Positions 38,565 to 49,968 of a stretch of DNA of 64,000 nucleotides are shown here, piece after piece (the stretch's first letter is position 1; every line of letters starts with the position of its first letter). The notes beneath the pieces were generated by a model. It did no database searches and was not told the origin of the DNA. It was given only the letters and a program-made list of their open reading frames with translations. The DNA is from Alphaproteobacteria bacterium (GTDB taxonomy: Bacteria > Pseudomonadota > Alphaproteobacteria > Caulobacterales > Maricaulaceae), in contig WGNG01000008.1 of the NCBI GenBank assembly GCA_016124675.1, positions 62,001 to 126,000 of the forward strand, in the 5' to 3' direction. Position numbers and translations under genes: made by a program.

Positions 38565-39212
38565 ATGACCATGCGCTTTACTGCCGCCGCCGCCATGTCC
38601 GCCGCCTTGCTGGCCGCCTGCAACGCGCCGCAGGAGCAGAGCGCCGCGCCGGGTCCGGCCGGGCAGCCCCATGCCGTGATCGAAACCAGCCTTGGCGATA
38701 TCCGCATCATGCTGCATGCTGACCGCGCGCCGGTGAGCGTCGCCAATTTCCTCGCCCATGTGGAGGCGGGCACGTTCAACGACGGTGAATTCTACCGCGT
38801 GGTGCGCGACGATAATGACCGGCCGGAGATCGAGACCCCGATGAACCTCATCCAGGGCGGCTGGGGGTTCGAGGGCTTGCCCGAGGCAATCGGCATCGCC
38901 CATGAGGGTACGGACATGACAGGCCTCTCCCACGTGCGCGGCGCGGTCTCGATGGGACGCTATGACGTGGGCACGGCGACCACCGAGTTCTTCATCATGC
39001 TCAACGACACGCCGGGCCTCGACGCCGGTCCGGACGGGCGCAATCCGGGCGACGAGGCGGGCTATGCCGTGTTCGGCCAGGTGGTGGAAGGCATCGAGAT
39101 CGCCGAGGCCATCATGAACCGCCCGGCGGGCGGCCGGGAGGGCGCCCCCGAAAGCCTGGCCCACCAGTTCCTCACCGAACCGGTCACCATCCGCGCGATC
39201 CGGGCGGAGTGA
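38565..39212 (+). CDS. Lipoprotein cyclophilin-type peptidyl-prolyl isomerase
   Basis: The 215-residue protein has a lipoprotein signal (MTMRFTAAAAMSAALLAAC) and a compact cyclophilin domain from about residue 38: AVIETSLGDIRIML, DRAPVSVANFLAHVEAGTFN, GEFYRVVRDD and GAVSMGRYDVGTATTEFFIML. The core FHR(V/I) Arg is present as YRVVR, and the usual GxGTGG stretch is altered to MNLIQGGWGFEGLP, so the active site is divergent. It should work in the periplasm as a proline isomerase or chaperone. AGGAGATCACC precedes the ATG at 38565. Confidence 0.85.
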   Translation: MTMRFTAAAAMSAALLAACNAPQEQSAAPGPAGQPHAVIETSLGDIRIMLHADRAPVSVANFLAHVEAGTFNDGEFYRVVRDDNDRPEIETPMNLIQGGWGFEGLPEAIGIAHEGTDMTGLSHVRGAVSMGRYDVGTATTEFFIMLNDTPGLDAGPDGRNPGDEAGYAVFGQVVEGIEIAEAIMNRPAGGREGAPESLAHQFLTEPVTIRAIRAE

Positions 39213-39238
39213 GAGGGCGCGGCGATCAGGCCAAGACG

Positions 39239-40411
39239 CTACCTTGTCGCGTTGAACAGCTCGCGCCCGATCAGCATGCGGCGGATCTCGCTGGTGCCGG
39301 CGCCGATCTCGTAGAGCTTGGCGTCGCGCAGGAGGCGGCCCGTGGGGTACTCGTTGATATAGCCATTGCCGCCGAGGATCTGGATGGCGTCCAGCGCGCA
39401 CTGGGTGGCGGCTTCCGCCGCGAACAGAATGGCGCCCGCCGCGTCCTGGCGCGTCGTGCGGCCCCGGTCGCACGCTTGCGCCACGGCGTAGACATAGGCG
39501 CGCGCAGCGGTCATGCGGGTGTACATGTCGGCGATCTTGCCCTGGATCAGCTGGAACTCGCCGATGGCCTGGCCGAATTGCTTGCGCTCGTGGACATAGG
39601 GCATGACCACATCCATGCACGCCTGCATGATCCCGATGGGACCCGAGGCCAGCACGGCGCGCTCATAATCAAGCCCGCTCATCAGCACGCGCACCCCGCC
39701 GCCGACCGAGCCGAGCACGTTCTCTTCGGGCACGTCGCAGTTTTCAAACACCAGCTCCCCGGTTTCAGACCCGCGCATGCCCAGCTTGTCGAGCTTCTGG
39801 GCAACGGAGAACCCCTTCATCCCCTTCTCGATCAGGAAGGCGGTGATGCCCTTGGAGCCGCCTTGCGGATCAGTCTTGGCGTAGACCACCAGCACATCGG
39901 CGCTGGGCCCGTTGGTGATCCACATCTTCGATCCGTTGAGGACGTAGCGGTCGCCCTTCTTCTCGGCTTTGAGGCGCATCGAAACCACGTCGGAGCCGGC
40001 GCCCGTCTCGCTCATGGCCAGCGCGCCCACATGCTCGCCGCTGATCAGCCTTGGCAGATAACGCGCGCGCTGATCATCATTGCCGTTGAGCCGTATCTGG
40101 TTGACGCACAGGTTTGAGTGCGCGCCGTAGGACAATCCCACCGAGGCCGAGGCCCGGCTGATCTCTTCCATGGCGATGCAGTGTTCGAGATAGCCAAGCC
40201 CGGACCCGCCGAGCTCCTCTTCCACCGTGATGCCCAGAAGGCCCAGCGCACCCATCTCCTGCCACAGATCGGCAGGGAATGTGTCGGTGGCGTCGATTTG
40301 CGCCGCGCGCGGCGCAATTTTGTCGGAGGCGAAGGAGCGCACGGTGTCGCGCAGCATCTCCGCCGTGTCGCCGAGCGCAAACTCGAGCGTGGGATATTGG
40401 TTGGCTGTCAT
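39239..40411 (-). CDS. ivd: Isovaleryl-CoA dehydrogenase
   Basis: The 390-residue FAD enzyme of leucine degradation oxidises isovaleryl-CoA to 3-methylcrotonyl-CoA. Acyl-CoA dehydrogenase signatures are present: [14 protein letters not shown] and [36 protein letters not shown]. The isovaleryl-specific catalytic Glu lies in the middle domain, [17 protein letters not shown], rather than near the C-terminus, which distinguishes it from short-chain acyl-CoA dehydrogenases. The whole C-terminal half matches Ivd closely. The rest of the leucine genes (mcc) are not in the window; pccA at 47 kb is nearby. Confidence 0.95.
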   Translation of the reverse strand: MTANQYPTLEFALGDTAEMLRDTVRSFASDKIAPRAAQIDATDTFPADLWQEMGALGLLGITVEEELGGSGLGYLEHCIAMEEISRASASVGLSYGAHSNLCVNQIRLNGNDDQRARYLPRLISGEHVGALAMSETGAGSDVVSMRLKAEKKGDRYVLNGSKMWITNGPSADVLVVYAKTDPQGGSKGITAFLIEKGMKGFSVAQKLDKLGMRGSETGELVFENCDVPEENVLGSVGGGVRVLMSGLDYERAVLASGPIGIMQACMDVVMPYVHERKQFGQAIGEFQLIQGKIADMYTRMTAARAYVYAVAQACDRGRTTRQDAAGAILFAAEAATQCALDAIQILGGNGYINEYPTGRLLRDAKLYEIGAGTSEIRRMLIGRELFNATR

Positions 40412-40464
40412 GGCGAGCGAGATACCACGCCGGGGCGCCCGGTCAAGCGGCGGCGCAGCAGCGC

Positions 40465-41151
40465 TCAGGCATAGACCGCCGCGCCCATTGCCCCGGCGAT
40501 CCCGGCAGAGGCGGTCAGCGCCGCGCCCAGGCGCCGCCAGACCGGCTCGTCAGGTCCCGAAATCGCGCGAAGATGAAAATAGCTGACCCAGAGCACGATC
40601 ACGCCGAGCACCACCGGTTCGAACACCCCGTTATGGCCGCCCGGCCCGGCGAGCGTCGAGGCCGGTTCGGCCGCGCTGATGACCGCCAGAAATCCGAACA
40701 GGCCGTATTGCGCGCCGCGAACACTGGCCGTGAGGGAGCGCCGCCTGAGCCGCCAGATCTGGGCCGAAGCGAACAGGATAATGCCAAAGGCAAGGGCGCC
40801 GAGAAACAGCGGCACGGCGACCGAGGCCGCCCGCCAGAACTGGCCCTCCCCGGCGGCGGCGCGCACGCCCTCGCCCATGGCGACGACAGCGCCGCCCGCC
40901 TGGGGAACGGCAAGGGATATCGCAATCAGTCCGGCAAACAGGCCCAGCACCAGGAACGGCCCGGGCGCCAGCCACCAGCCGCGCCGGCCCTCATTCCCGA
41001 TAGCGTCAAGCTGCGGCGCGAGGACGCGCGGATTGAGCAGCACCGCCAGCAGGGTCGGGATGATCAGGATAAGCCCGAGCGACAGCTGCGTCAGCGCGCC
41101 ATCGATCACGCCCAGCGCCCGCCGGCCTTCGCTTACCGCCTCATCCGCCAT
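40465..41151 (-). CDS. Multi-pass membrane protein, unknown
   Basis: The 228-residue protein has about six hydrophobic helices (for example [73 protein letters not shown]) joined by short loops. The start at 41151 has GGGAGG eight bases upstream; the frame is open to 41184 but without such a site. It lies 66 bases downstream of spmX on the same strand. I recognise no family; a role in the cell envelope is the only inference. Confidence 0.65.
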   Translation of the reverse strand: MADEAVSEGRRALGVIDGALTQLSLGLILIIPTLLAVLLNPRVLAPQLDAIGNEGRRGWWLAPGPFLVLGLFAGLIAISLAVPQAGGAVVAMGEGVRAAAGEGQFWRAASVAVPLFLGALAFGIILFASAQIWRLRRRSLTASVRGAQYGLFGFLAVISAAEPASTLAGPGGHNGVFEPVVLGVIVLWVSYFHLRAISGPDEPVWRRLGAALTASAGIAGAMGAAVYA

Positions 41152-41217
41152 GACCACCGCCTCCCGGGCAGACTTTGGCGCCATGCTCCGGTCCGGTCCA
41201 GTCTCCCGGCTTCAGGG

Positions 41218-43035
41218 TCAGTTGCGTTTGGCGCGCCGTTCCTTCAGCCGTCCGGCGATCGTGACCCCGGAGGCGACCGCCATGAGCACGCCGCCCGCGA
41301 TCAGGGCCGGGGCGATCCAGTCATGGCCGATGCCTTCAGCCCTGTAGGCATCGAAGTTGGAGACCAGATAGGACGCGCCGAGCCCGGTCATCAACAGGCC
41401 GAGGCCCAGATTGCCGATGAAGAGCTTGATGCCGGCGTGTTGCGGCTGGCTCTGCGCGCCCTCATCCGGCATGTGCGCCATCGCCTCGGCGCCGGCCAGG
41501 TGCGCCGGATCAAGGGCGGCGTCATCCTCGTGGACGGCGTCAGCAGGCTCGCCTTCGGGGCGTCGCGGGCCTTCCACTTCACCTGACAAACCTGCGGCGC
41601 GGGCCGGTGCGTCGCCCGGATGCGGCGGCGCCAGATCAGCGCCTGAACCGGCAGGACGAGGAACAGCGCCCTCAACCAAGGCCCCCTCGAGGGACGCCGG
41701 CTGCGGCGCAACACGCTGCTCAAGGGTCGTAACCGGTGCGTCAACCGCAATGGTCTGCGCGGCGTGCGGGTGTCCAGGCGCCGAAACTGGCGCATCAGCC
41801 TCAACCGGGCGCGGCGCGGCCGCCTCAACCGATTCTGACATGGGCTGCGCAGGGTTTTGCGGCGCCGTCACGACGGCCGGTGTGAGAAAGTTGAATCCGA
41901 GGATCGGGTTGGCGCTGGCGGGCCAGTTGGCTGGCCGGGGGGCCATGTCCGGGCCTGGCGCATGGGCGGGCGCGACGGGCTCGGTCTGAGGCTGAGGCTC
42001 GGCTTCAGGCTCCGTCGCAAGCTCGGGCTCAGCTTCAACCACGGTCTCCGGGTCCGGCTGAAGCGCCGGGTGCGCTGCGGGCTCCGCTTCGGGTTCAGCC
42101 GCAACGGCGATCTCATCCTCCGGCTGGGGCTCGGGCCGGGCCTCGATCTCTCCTTCTGCCTCTGCCGCCACCTCAGCTTCAGCATGTGCTTCAGGTGCGT
42201 TGGCCGCCGGCGCCGCAACCACAGACGCTTTCGATGCATCGCCAGCCATGGACGCCGCCATGCGCGCCAGCACGGCTTTCACTGCGGCGTCCTGTTCGGT
42301 GCGCGCCGCCTGCTGGGCCGCAGGCTCAGGTGCGGGCTCCTGCAAGGATTCCGGCTCGGGCGCCGGCGCCGACCGGTCATGCCCTTGGGATGCGGCCTCC
42401 TCAGATGCAGCGACCGCCTCAGATCCGTTCACCGTATCAGCGCAGGCGGGAGCCGCGTCCGCAGCGGGCGCGGCCTCGGCGGGCCCGTCTTCAAATGCGA
42501 TATCCACTTCGACCAGCGGGCCAAGGCGCGGCGCAGGCGCAGGCTGGGCCGGCGGGGCGGGCTCGGGGGCCGCCGCCGGCGCATCAAGCGCCGACAGGAA
42601 CAGCGCCTTTTCGGCCGCGCGGCGGCGCACCAGGCGCTCGGACACCACAAGGCGTCCGTCTTCTTCGGCGCGCACCCAGGTCTCCAGCGCCGCTGCGGCC
42701 TCGCGATGCTTTCCCGCGCGTGTCAGGCGCGCCACGTCAGACACCTTGAAGGCATTGGCGCCCACCGACGCCGCGAAGGAGACCAGCGCATCGCGCATGG
42801 GGGCGGGCAGATCGGCGCCGGCGGCCGTCTCCACCGCCTGTTCGGCCAGCAGCACGTCATAGATCAGGAGCAGTTCGGCGTTTTCGCGGCTGAGGGTGAC
42901 GCCCTCTTTCGCTGCAGCGCTGTGGCCATAGCCGACCAGCCAGCGGCGGCCGCGCCGTTCGGCCACGCCCAGGAAGGGTTCGTGAGCCTTGATCAGATCG
43001 CGCGCAGTGCGGGTGGATTTCAAACGCGGTTTCAT
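41218..43035 (-). CDS. spmX: SpmX-like polar muramidase-fold localisation protein
   Basis: The 605-residue protein has an N-terminal lysozyme-like (GH24) domain at residues 1-150 (MKPRLKSTRTARDLIKAHEP, WLVGYGHSAAAKEGVTLS, DALVSFAASVGANAF). A very long disordered Ala/Pro/Glu linker (about 150-530) follows, and then two C-terminal membrane helices (FIGNLGLGLLMTGLGASYLV and APALIAGGVLMAVASGV). That order is the hallmark of SpmX, which in Caulobacter recruits DivJ and interacts with PopZ at the stalked pole. The lysozyme Glu is kept (HEP) but the active-site Thr in W(T)IGYGH is Leu, consistent with a scaffold rather than an enzyme. The linker is longer than in Caulobacter, as reported for Asticcacaulis. 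The name rests on architecture. Confidence 0.85.
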   Translation of the reverse strand: MKPRLKSTRTARDLIKAHEPFLGVAERRGRRWLVGYGHSAAAKEGVTLSRENAELLLIYDVLLAEQAVETAAGADLPAPMRDALVSFAASVGANAFKVSDVARLTRAGKHREAAAALETWVRAEEDGRLVVSERLVRRRAAEKALFLSALDAPAAAPEPAPPAQPAPAPRLGPLVEVDIAFEDGPAEAAPAADAAPACADTVNGSEAVAASEEAASQGHDRSAPAPEPESLQEPAPEPAAQQAARTEQDAAVKAVLARMAASMAGDASKASVVAAPAANAPEAHAEAEVAAEAEGEIEARPEPQPEDEIAVAAEPEAEPAAHPALQPDPETVVEAEPELATEPEAEPQPQTEPVAPAHAPGPDMAPRPANWPASANPILGFNFLTPAVVTAPQNPAQPMSESVEAAAPRPVEADAPVSAPGHPHAAQTIAVDAPVTTLEQRVAPQPASLEGALVEGAVPRPAGSGADLAPPHPGDAPARAAGLSGEVEGPRRPEGEPADAVHEDDAALDPAHLAGAEAMAHMPDEGAQSQPQHAGIKLFIGNLGLGLLMTGLGASYLVSNFDAYRAEGIGHDWIAPALIAGGVLMAVASGVTIAGRLKERRAKRN

Positions 43036-43095
43036 CGCTGTCCCGTTCCGAAACGGCAGACTTCTGGCAGGATCGGCCTTGCAAGCGCGAGGCCG

Positions 43096-44100
43096 TCAGC
43101 GCGCAGGCCGGTCAAGAATCTCCACCGAGTCCACGGCGGTGAAGGGCGCAAAGAAGCCCGCCCCGGCCCCCCCGCCGATCAGCCATATCTCCCCGCCCAG
43201 CGCCACGGCGGCCGCTTCGGTGCGTGTGGACGGCAGCACCGCGCCCTGGCGCCAGGCTGACGCGCCGGGATCGAGGACCAGATGGTCGCGCAGGGTCTGG
43301 CGCATGTCCGAGCTGCGCCCGCCGAGTATGTGAATGGCGCCGTTGAGCGCCACCATGGCATGCCCGGCGCGCGGCCGGGGCAGATCCGGGCCGCGCCGCC
43401 ACTCACCCGCCGCCAGGTCATAGATATCGACACGGGCGCTGGTCTCTCCATCGCGCGAGCCGCCCGCCAGCCAGATCTCGTCATCGAGGCGCACCGCCGC
43501 CCCGCCCCGCCGCGCGGTTTCGATGGGCGCGGACAATGTGCTCCATTCGCCGGCCTCGAGGTCGAGGACATAGAGGTCGGTCGCCCCGTCCTCGCCGCCC
43601 ACAGCGTAAAGCCGGCCATCCGCCTCGATCAGGGTGAAGGACGCCTTGGCGCCCGGCATGGCCGGTTCGCCCTGCCAGACATCAGCTTCGGGGTCATAGG
43701 ACCAGGCTTCAGCGATCGGCTCGCCGCCTGACTCGGAAGAATACCCGCCCGCAATCCAGATCCGCCCGTGCGCGGACGCCATGGCGAAGCGCTCCAGCCC
43801 CAGCGGCAGCGGCGCGCGCGCGCGCCACGCGCCGTCATCCGGCGCCAGCGCCTCAAAATCATTGCGCGGCTCGACCAGGCCCGCGCCGCCTGCTGCGTAG
43901 ATCACCCCGTCATGCACCACCCCCGCCAGGCCCGCGCGCGCCGTTTCCAGCCGCGGGCCGGGACGCCACGGGCCGCTGATCGAATAGCCCGACACCGGGC
44001 CGCGCTCGCTCCATGGGCGGGCGTCGTCCTGGGCGGACGCATCGGGCGCGGGGCCGAGGAGCGGCGTGGCGAGTGCGAAAATGCAAAGTGTGCGCAGCAT
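43096..44100 (-). CDS. Exported kelch-repeat protein
   Basis: The 334-residue protein has a signal peptide (MLRTLCIFALATPLLGPAPDASA) and six kelch-type repeats with the pattern hydrophobic-strand-GG followed by W (DGVIYAAGGAGLV, GRIWIAGGYSSESGG, GRLYAVGGEDG, DEIWLAGGSRDG, GAIHILGGRSSD, GEIWLIGGGAGA). It should form a complete secreted beta-propeller. Function unknown. It is 60 bases downstream of spmX's start, on the same strand, and is the second such protein in the window (the other is at 15107-16153). Confidence 0.78.
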   Translation of the reverse strand: MLRTLCIFALATPLLGPAPDASAQDDARPWSERGPVSGYSISGPWRPGPRLETARAGLAGVVHDGVIYAAGGAGLVEPRNDFEALAPDDGAWRARAPLPLGLERFAMASAHGRIWIAGGYSSESGGEPIAEAWSYDPEADVWQGEPAMPGAKASFTLIEADGRLYAVGGEDGATDLYVLDLEAGEWSTLSAPIETARRGGAAVRLDDEIWLAGGSRDGETSARVDIYDLAAGEWRRGPDLPRPRAGHAMVALNGAIHILGGRSSDMRQTLRDHLVLDPGASAWRQGAVLPSTRTEAAAVALGGEIWLIGGGAGAGFFAPFTAVDSVEILDRPAR

Positions 44101-44212
44101 GGAATATTCCTGTCAGTGCCACCCCGTCGATCACCCCCATTGTCTGGCGCCAAAGGCGGCGGAACAAGGGCCGGCGCGCGTCCTTGCCAATACGTTCGCA
44201 GCGCGCCAATGC

Positions 44213-44240
44213 AAAAAGGCCCGGCGCTTGGCCGGGCCTT
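44213..44240 (-). terminator. Terminator downstream of tRNA-Leu
   Basis: On the minus strand a hairpin AAGGCCCGGC-CAAGC-GCCGGGCCTT is followed by a T-run (five T). It lies just beyond the 3' end of the tRNA gene. Confidence 0.85.
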
Positions 44241-44271
44241 GTCACAGGCGCTCCGGTGAAGGAGCGCGGGA

Positions 44272-44358
44272 TGGTGCGGTCGAGAAGACTCGAACTTCCA
44301 CGGGTTTTACCCCACAGCGACCTCAACGCTGCGCGTCTACCAATTCCGCCACGACCGC
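44272..44358 (-). tRNA. tRNA-Leu (GAG)
   Basis: 87 bases with encoded CCA and a long variable arm. The acceptor is GCGGTCG, the anticodon stem is CAGCG/CGCTG with loop TTGAGGT (anticodon GAG), and the T arm contains GTTCGAGTC. Confidence 0.96.
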
Positions 44359-44428
44359 AAAACCGGAGCGCGCGTGTACCAAGACGGCGGGGGCTTGTGA
44401 AGTCCCCCGGTGTAGAGCGCGGCCCGGC

Positions 44429-44674
44429 TCAGGCTGCGAAATAATCGTGGACGTCGGCCGGACCGGTGATCGACACGGCGACGCGGTCGCCCTGGATCAC
44501 GAGCTCACCGCGCGCGATAGGATGATTATTGGCCAGGACCCACACTTCCTCATGCTCGGCGGTGGCGAGCGGAATCACCGCGCCCCGGCCCATGCGCAGG
44601 AATTGCTGGATCGTCATGCGCGACCGGCCAAGCAGAACGGAGATTTCGACCTGGACTTCGCCCAGCTGGCTCAT
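44429..44674 (-). CDS. fliN: FliN/SpoA-domain flagellar switch protein, stand-alone
   Basis: The 81-residue protein is essentially one SpoA domain: VQVEISVLLGRSRMTIQQFLRMGRGAVIPL, then VWVLANNHPIARGELVIQGDRVAVSIT. That is the core of FliN, the C-ring component that works with FliM and FliG in flagellar switching and assembly. No other flagellar gene is in the window, and FliN is normally somewhat longer with an N-terminal tail. It could be the sole FliN, a second copy, or a related SpoA-domain adaptor. There is no clear ribosome-binding site. It is divergent from lipB. Confidence 0.82.
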   Translation of the reverse strand: MSQLGEVQVEISVLLGRSRMTIQQFLRMGRGAVIPLATAEHEEVWVLANNHPIARGELVIQGDRVAVSITGPADVHDYFAA

Positions 44675-44790
44675 GGTGACGCGGACCGGTTGGACTCTGA
44701 CAGGAGCGAGGGCTTGCCTCGCGGCTCGGGAGTTACGATGTTCCGCACCGGTTTCGGAGGCGTTAAGGCCCTGAGCAAGGACAGCGAAAA

Positions 44791-45462
44791 ATGCCGATCA
44801 GCTGGGCGGTTTCAACAGCGCGCGTACCCTACCCCGACGCCGTTGCGGCCATGGAGGCCCGCGTGGACGCCATTGCGCGCGGAGAGGCCAATGAGCTGAT
44901 CTGGCTTCTCGAGCATGACCCCATCTATACCGCCGGGACCAGCGCCGACCCGTCCGACCTGCGCGATCCGGAGCGGTTCGCGGTGCATCGCACCGGGCGC
45001 GGCGGCGAGTACACCTATCACGGGCCTGGCCAGCGCGTGGCCTATGTGATGCTGGACCTGCGCGAGCGCGGCCGGGATGCGCGCCAATTTGTGCGCGATC
45101 TGGAGCAGTGGATCATCCACACGCTGGGCGCCTTCAACGTCACCGGCGAGCGCCGCTGCGGACGGGTCGGGGTGTGGGTGAACCGCACTCAGGCTGGCGG
45201 GCCCGAGCGCGAGGACAAGATCGCCGCCATCGGCATCCGCCTGCGCCGCTGGGTGTCGTTCCACGGCATCGCGCTGAATGTGGAGCCGGACCTGACGCAT
45301 TTTGACGGCATCACGCCGTGCGGCATAACCGATCCGCGATATGGGGTGACCAGCCTCATCGATCTGGGATTGCCGGTGACCATGGACGAGGCTGATCTCG
45401 CGCTCAAACAGGCGTTCGAGGCGCTGTTCGGCCCGGTCAGCCCCGAGGCGGCGCCGGTCTGA
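44791..45462 (+). CDS. lipB: Octanoyl-[ACP]:protein octanoyltransferase
   Basis: The 223-residue cytoplasmic enzyme moves octanoate from acyl carrier protein to lipoyl domains, the first step of lipoate synthesis. It has [21 protein letters not shown] with the family's conserved motif, the catalytic Lys in [13 protein letters not shown] and the catalytic Cys in GITPCGI. Length is normal. The ATG at 44791 is preceded by AAGGACAGC. The 3' end overlaps the convergent membrane-protein gene by 26 bases. Confidence 0.95.
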   Translation: MPISWAVSTARVPYPDAVAAMEARVDAIARGEANELIWLLEHDPIYTAGTSADPSDLRDPERFAVHRTGRGGEYTYHGPGQRVAYVMLDLRERGRDARQFVRDLEQWIIHTLGAFNVTGERRCGRVGVWVNRTQAGGPEREDKIAAIGIRLRRWVSFHGIALNVEPDLTHFDGITPCGITDPRYGVTSLIDLGLPVTMDEADLALKQAFEALFGPVSPEAAPV

Positions 45463-46024
45463 CCTTCGGCCCCAGGCGCGCAAACCATAGCGCAAACAGG
45501 GCGATGACAATCCAGAACGCCCAGGTGGAGGGCCAGACGCCCGCCTCGGCGATCAGGCGGGTGAGCCCTTCGTCATTGGCCAGTCGCTCGCTCAGGGCCT
45601 GCTGCAAGGCGCGATCACGGGCGGCGGCGTTGACGGCCCGGGGATCGTTCAGATCGACACCGCGCGCTTCCATGAGGTCGAAAAACACCGGAACCAGCGA
45701 GACCGTCATCGCCAGAATGGCGATCACCGTCTTGGCAAGCCACGCCACCAGGAGCGGGACGACGGCCATATCCTGCCGGCGCCCGGCATGACGCAGGCGG
45801 TTGATATGCGCGCAGAGGACAAAGAACGCGATCGCCGGCCAGAATATCAGGCCCTCCGCGCCCAGAAGGCTCAACCGCACGAAATCCACCGCCGCGATCA
45901 GGCCAAGCGCGATCCAGTACTGGTCCGCGTCCGCGCGCTGATTGGGCAGGAAGGCGGCGGCGAAGGTCAGGCGGGAAATCACAGATCGGACACCGGGTTG
46001 AACGCTGAGCGCGCCGCGCGACAC
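45437..46024 (-). CDS. Small multi-pass membrane protein, distantly DUF805-like
   Basis: The 195-residue protein has four hydrophobic segments ([81 protein letters not shown]). The N-terminal block [15 protein letters not shown] followed by [10 protein letters not shown] resembles the G-R-x-x-x-YW and RLHD-G pattern of DUF805, seen complete in the neighbour at 46668. The start is uncertain: GTG at 46024 or GTG at 45982, neither with a clear ribosome-binding site. It is one of three small membrane genes in a row. Function unknown. Confidence 0.6.
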   Translation of the reverse strand: MSRGALSVQPGVRSVISRLTFAAAFLPNQRADADQYWIALGLIAAVDFVRLSLLGAEGLIFWPAIAFFVLCAHINRLRHAGRRQDMAVVPLLVAWLAKTVIAILAMTVSLVPVFFDLMEARGVDLNDPRAVNAAARDRALQQALSERLANDEGLTRLIAEAGVWPSTWAFWIVIALFALWFARLGPKVRPAPPRG

Positions 46025-46131
46025 TCGCGCGACTGGCTGCCCACGGTATGGAGCCCGGCCGCGTCCGGTTCAAGACACACCGGCGCCCGGAGGAGGCCTC
46101 CAGGCGCCGAAAGCCTTCGTGGCGTGCCGGA

Positions 46132-46503
46132 TCAAGCCGGAACGGCCGCGGCCGCCGGGGGCGGAGCGGACGGCGCCGCGCCCGCGGAATCGCCGGAGAA
46201 CGACGCTCTGAGCTGGCGGGCGAGTTCGATATTCTTCGCGCGCGCGCGGCTGCCGATCAGGAAATAATCGATCAGCACCCACAAACCGAACCCGCCAAGG
46301 GTGATCAGCTTCAGGATCCCGGCGACGATATCACCGACCAGAAAGCGATCTACTCCAAGAAAGCCCAGCCAGACATTGAAACCGAACAAGAGGGTCGGAT
46401 TCTTCTCCGATGACTGGAATGCGGTGAGAAAGGATTGGCGCCTGGATTCCGGAATGGACGCGACAATCGATGCAAGCTCGACAGTATAACCTTTGAGATT
46501 CAT
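46132..46503 (-). CDS. TM2-domain membrane protein
   Basis: The 123-residue protein has a soluble N-terminal part of about 35 residues, then the TM2 pattern: NPTLLFGFNVWLGFLGVDRFLVGD followed by IVAGILKLITLGGFGLWVLIDYFLI. This is two helices with the conserved FLGxDRFxxG...GxLKLxTxGGxGxWxxxDxF motif. It ends in a Pro/Ala-rich tail. The start at 46503 has GGGGAGG five bases upstream. The family is widespread and without a defined role in bacteria. Confidence 0.85.
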   Translation of the reverse strand: MNLKGYTVELASIVASIPESRRQSFLTAFQSSEKNPTLLFGFNVWLGFLGVDRFLVGDIVAGILKLITLGGFGLWVLIDYFLIGSRARAKNIELARQLRASFSGDSAGAAPSAPPPAAAAVPA

Positions 46504-46667
46504 GATACCCTCCCCAGATGAAAACAAGCGACCGCGAGTTAGCGCCGATCCGCCCTCCGCCGCAACAAAATAAGGATTTCCAGCCTCATCCAGTGCAGCG
46601 AACCCGTCGTGGCCTGGAGGCGTCAATACCTGCGTGAACCCGCCCGCGCCGAACCGGCGGCAGCCTG

Positions 46668-47168
46668 TCAGGGCGTCGCGCCCGGAGACGGCTGCGCATC
46701 CGGCGCGAGCGGCATGGGTCCATACTGGTTTTCGCATGCGTCGCTTTTCAGAAGGCCCACCCAGATCGTATAACCGGCCCAGACAAGCATCGCCACCGAG
46801 ATCAGAAGCAAGGAGACCCCGCCGGCGGCGATCATGGCTGCGATGCTGGCCGTGCTGGGACGATCATTCTGGGAAGCGTCCAGGACCAGCTGAATGACGC
46901 CGACGCCGACCACGGACAAAGCAATGATCGCCATCACGCTGGTGATCGCCCAGGGAATAACGTGCAGCCAGGCGGTCCTGCCGCCATCATGCAGGCGCTT
47001 GCCATAAACAGCGATCCCGACCCAGACCAGTCCAAGCCAGAGCAGACCCCCAACGCCTGGAATGATTCCGGCCACAACATTGCCTGCGATCAAAATCAGG
47101 ATGCCGATCCAGTACGCCTGCTGGCCGATCCGTCCGTTCGGGCTGAAAAGCACATGGGAGAGGTTCAT
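46668..47168 (-). CDS. DUF805 membrane protein
   Basis: The 166-residue protein has four or five helices and the DUF805 opening: FSPNGRIGQQAYWIGILILI and a later YGKRLHDGGRTAWLHVI. It ends with a Pro-rich cytoplasmic tail. The start at 47168 gives the family-normal N-terminus MNLSHVLFSPNGRIG. The family is of unknown function in the inner membrane. It is on the same strand as the TM2 and DUF805-like genes but separated by 160 bases from the former, a gap in which I see nothing. Confidence 0.85.
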   Translation of the reverse strand: MNLSHVLFSPNGRIGQQAYWIGILILIAGNVVAGIIPGVGGLLWLGLVWVGIAVYGKRLHDGGRTAWLHVIPWAITSVMAIIALSVVGVGVIQLVLDASQNDRPSTASIAAMIAAGGVSLLLISVAMLVWAGYTIWVGLLKSDACENQYGPMPLAPDAQPSPGATP

Positions 47169-47253
47169 CGGCGCGCCTCGCAGATTGCAACTGTCAAGCG
47201 TGAACGCCAGACCGTGACATGTCAACGAAGCGGGCGTTGCGCCCTCGCGGCCC

Positions 47254-49284
<2,031 letters not shown>

Positions 49285-49400
49285 CAGCGCGGCTTGCCCC
49301 CAGGGGAATGACAGCTTCAAATCGGTCGCCAAGGGTTTAGCCCGGCGCGCGCGCACGCGGCAAGCCGGGCGCCCCTACCGGCCGATGCGCGCACGTGGGC

Positions 49401-49889
49401 TCAGGACCCGTCGCGCCGATTATCGTGTCTGAACAGGTCCGGCTCCGAGCGCCCTTCGAGCCAGTCCATCTCCACGCTGCGCAGACGCGACAGAACCGAG
49501 ATCAGGAACACGGTCGACCAGCCCAGCATGATGAACCCGTTGGCGCTCTGGATCGCCGAGACCATGCGCCAGCGGCTCTCGATGACGATCTCGCCATACC
49601 CCACTGTCGTGAAGCTGGAGGTGGAGAAATACAGCGCGGTCTCGAACGCCTGGAACTCGCCCAGCGCCATATAGACAGCCGCATAGATCCATATCTGCAC
49701 GGCATGGATGGCGAACAGGCCCAGCACGATCACCAGAATCACCCCGGCCTGCTGCAGCACATAGGCGAGACTCGCCATGCGCGGCGCGCGCCAGCGCATC
49801 ATCCAGATCAGCACGGCGAGACCCGCGATCTGGAGCATCACGGTCACGGCGACCAGGGCCGCTGACAACAGGAGAGGTTCAAGCAACAT
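49401..49889 (-). CDS. Two-helix potassium-channel protein (Ion_trans_2)
   Basis: The 162-residue protein has an N-terminal helix pair (LLLSAALVAVTVMLQIAGLAVLIWMM; AGVILVIVLGLFAIHAVQIWIYAAVYM), a pore loop ALYFSTSSFTTVGYGEIVI with the K+ selectivity filter TVGYG, and an inner helix SANGFIMLGWSTVFLISVL. No RCK or cyclic-nucleotide domain follows; the tail is short and charged. It should form a tetrameric K+ channel in the inner membrane. It is divergent from the TauD-family gene. Confidence 0.88.
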   Translation of the reverse strand: MLLEPLLLSAALVAVTVMLQIAGLAVLIWMMRWRAPRMASLAYVLQQAGVILVIVLGLFAIHAVQIWIYAAVYMALGEFQAFETALYFSTSSFTTVGYGEIVIESRWRMVSAIQSANGFIMLGWSTVFLISVLSRLRSVEMDWLEGRSEPDLFRHDNRRDGS

Positions 49890-49968
49890 GCACGCACGCT
49901 AGCGCAAGCCGGGTTGACGCGTCAGCCTCCATGGACCGACGCTGGCGCCATAACATCGGGAGGCCGCC

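Noticed and set aside
41857-43260. A 467-codon open frame opposite spmX
   Set aside because: The protein is low-complexity Arg/Gly and mirrors the repetitive linker of SpmX; spmX has domain support.
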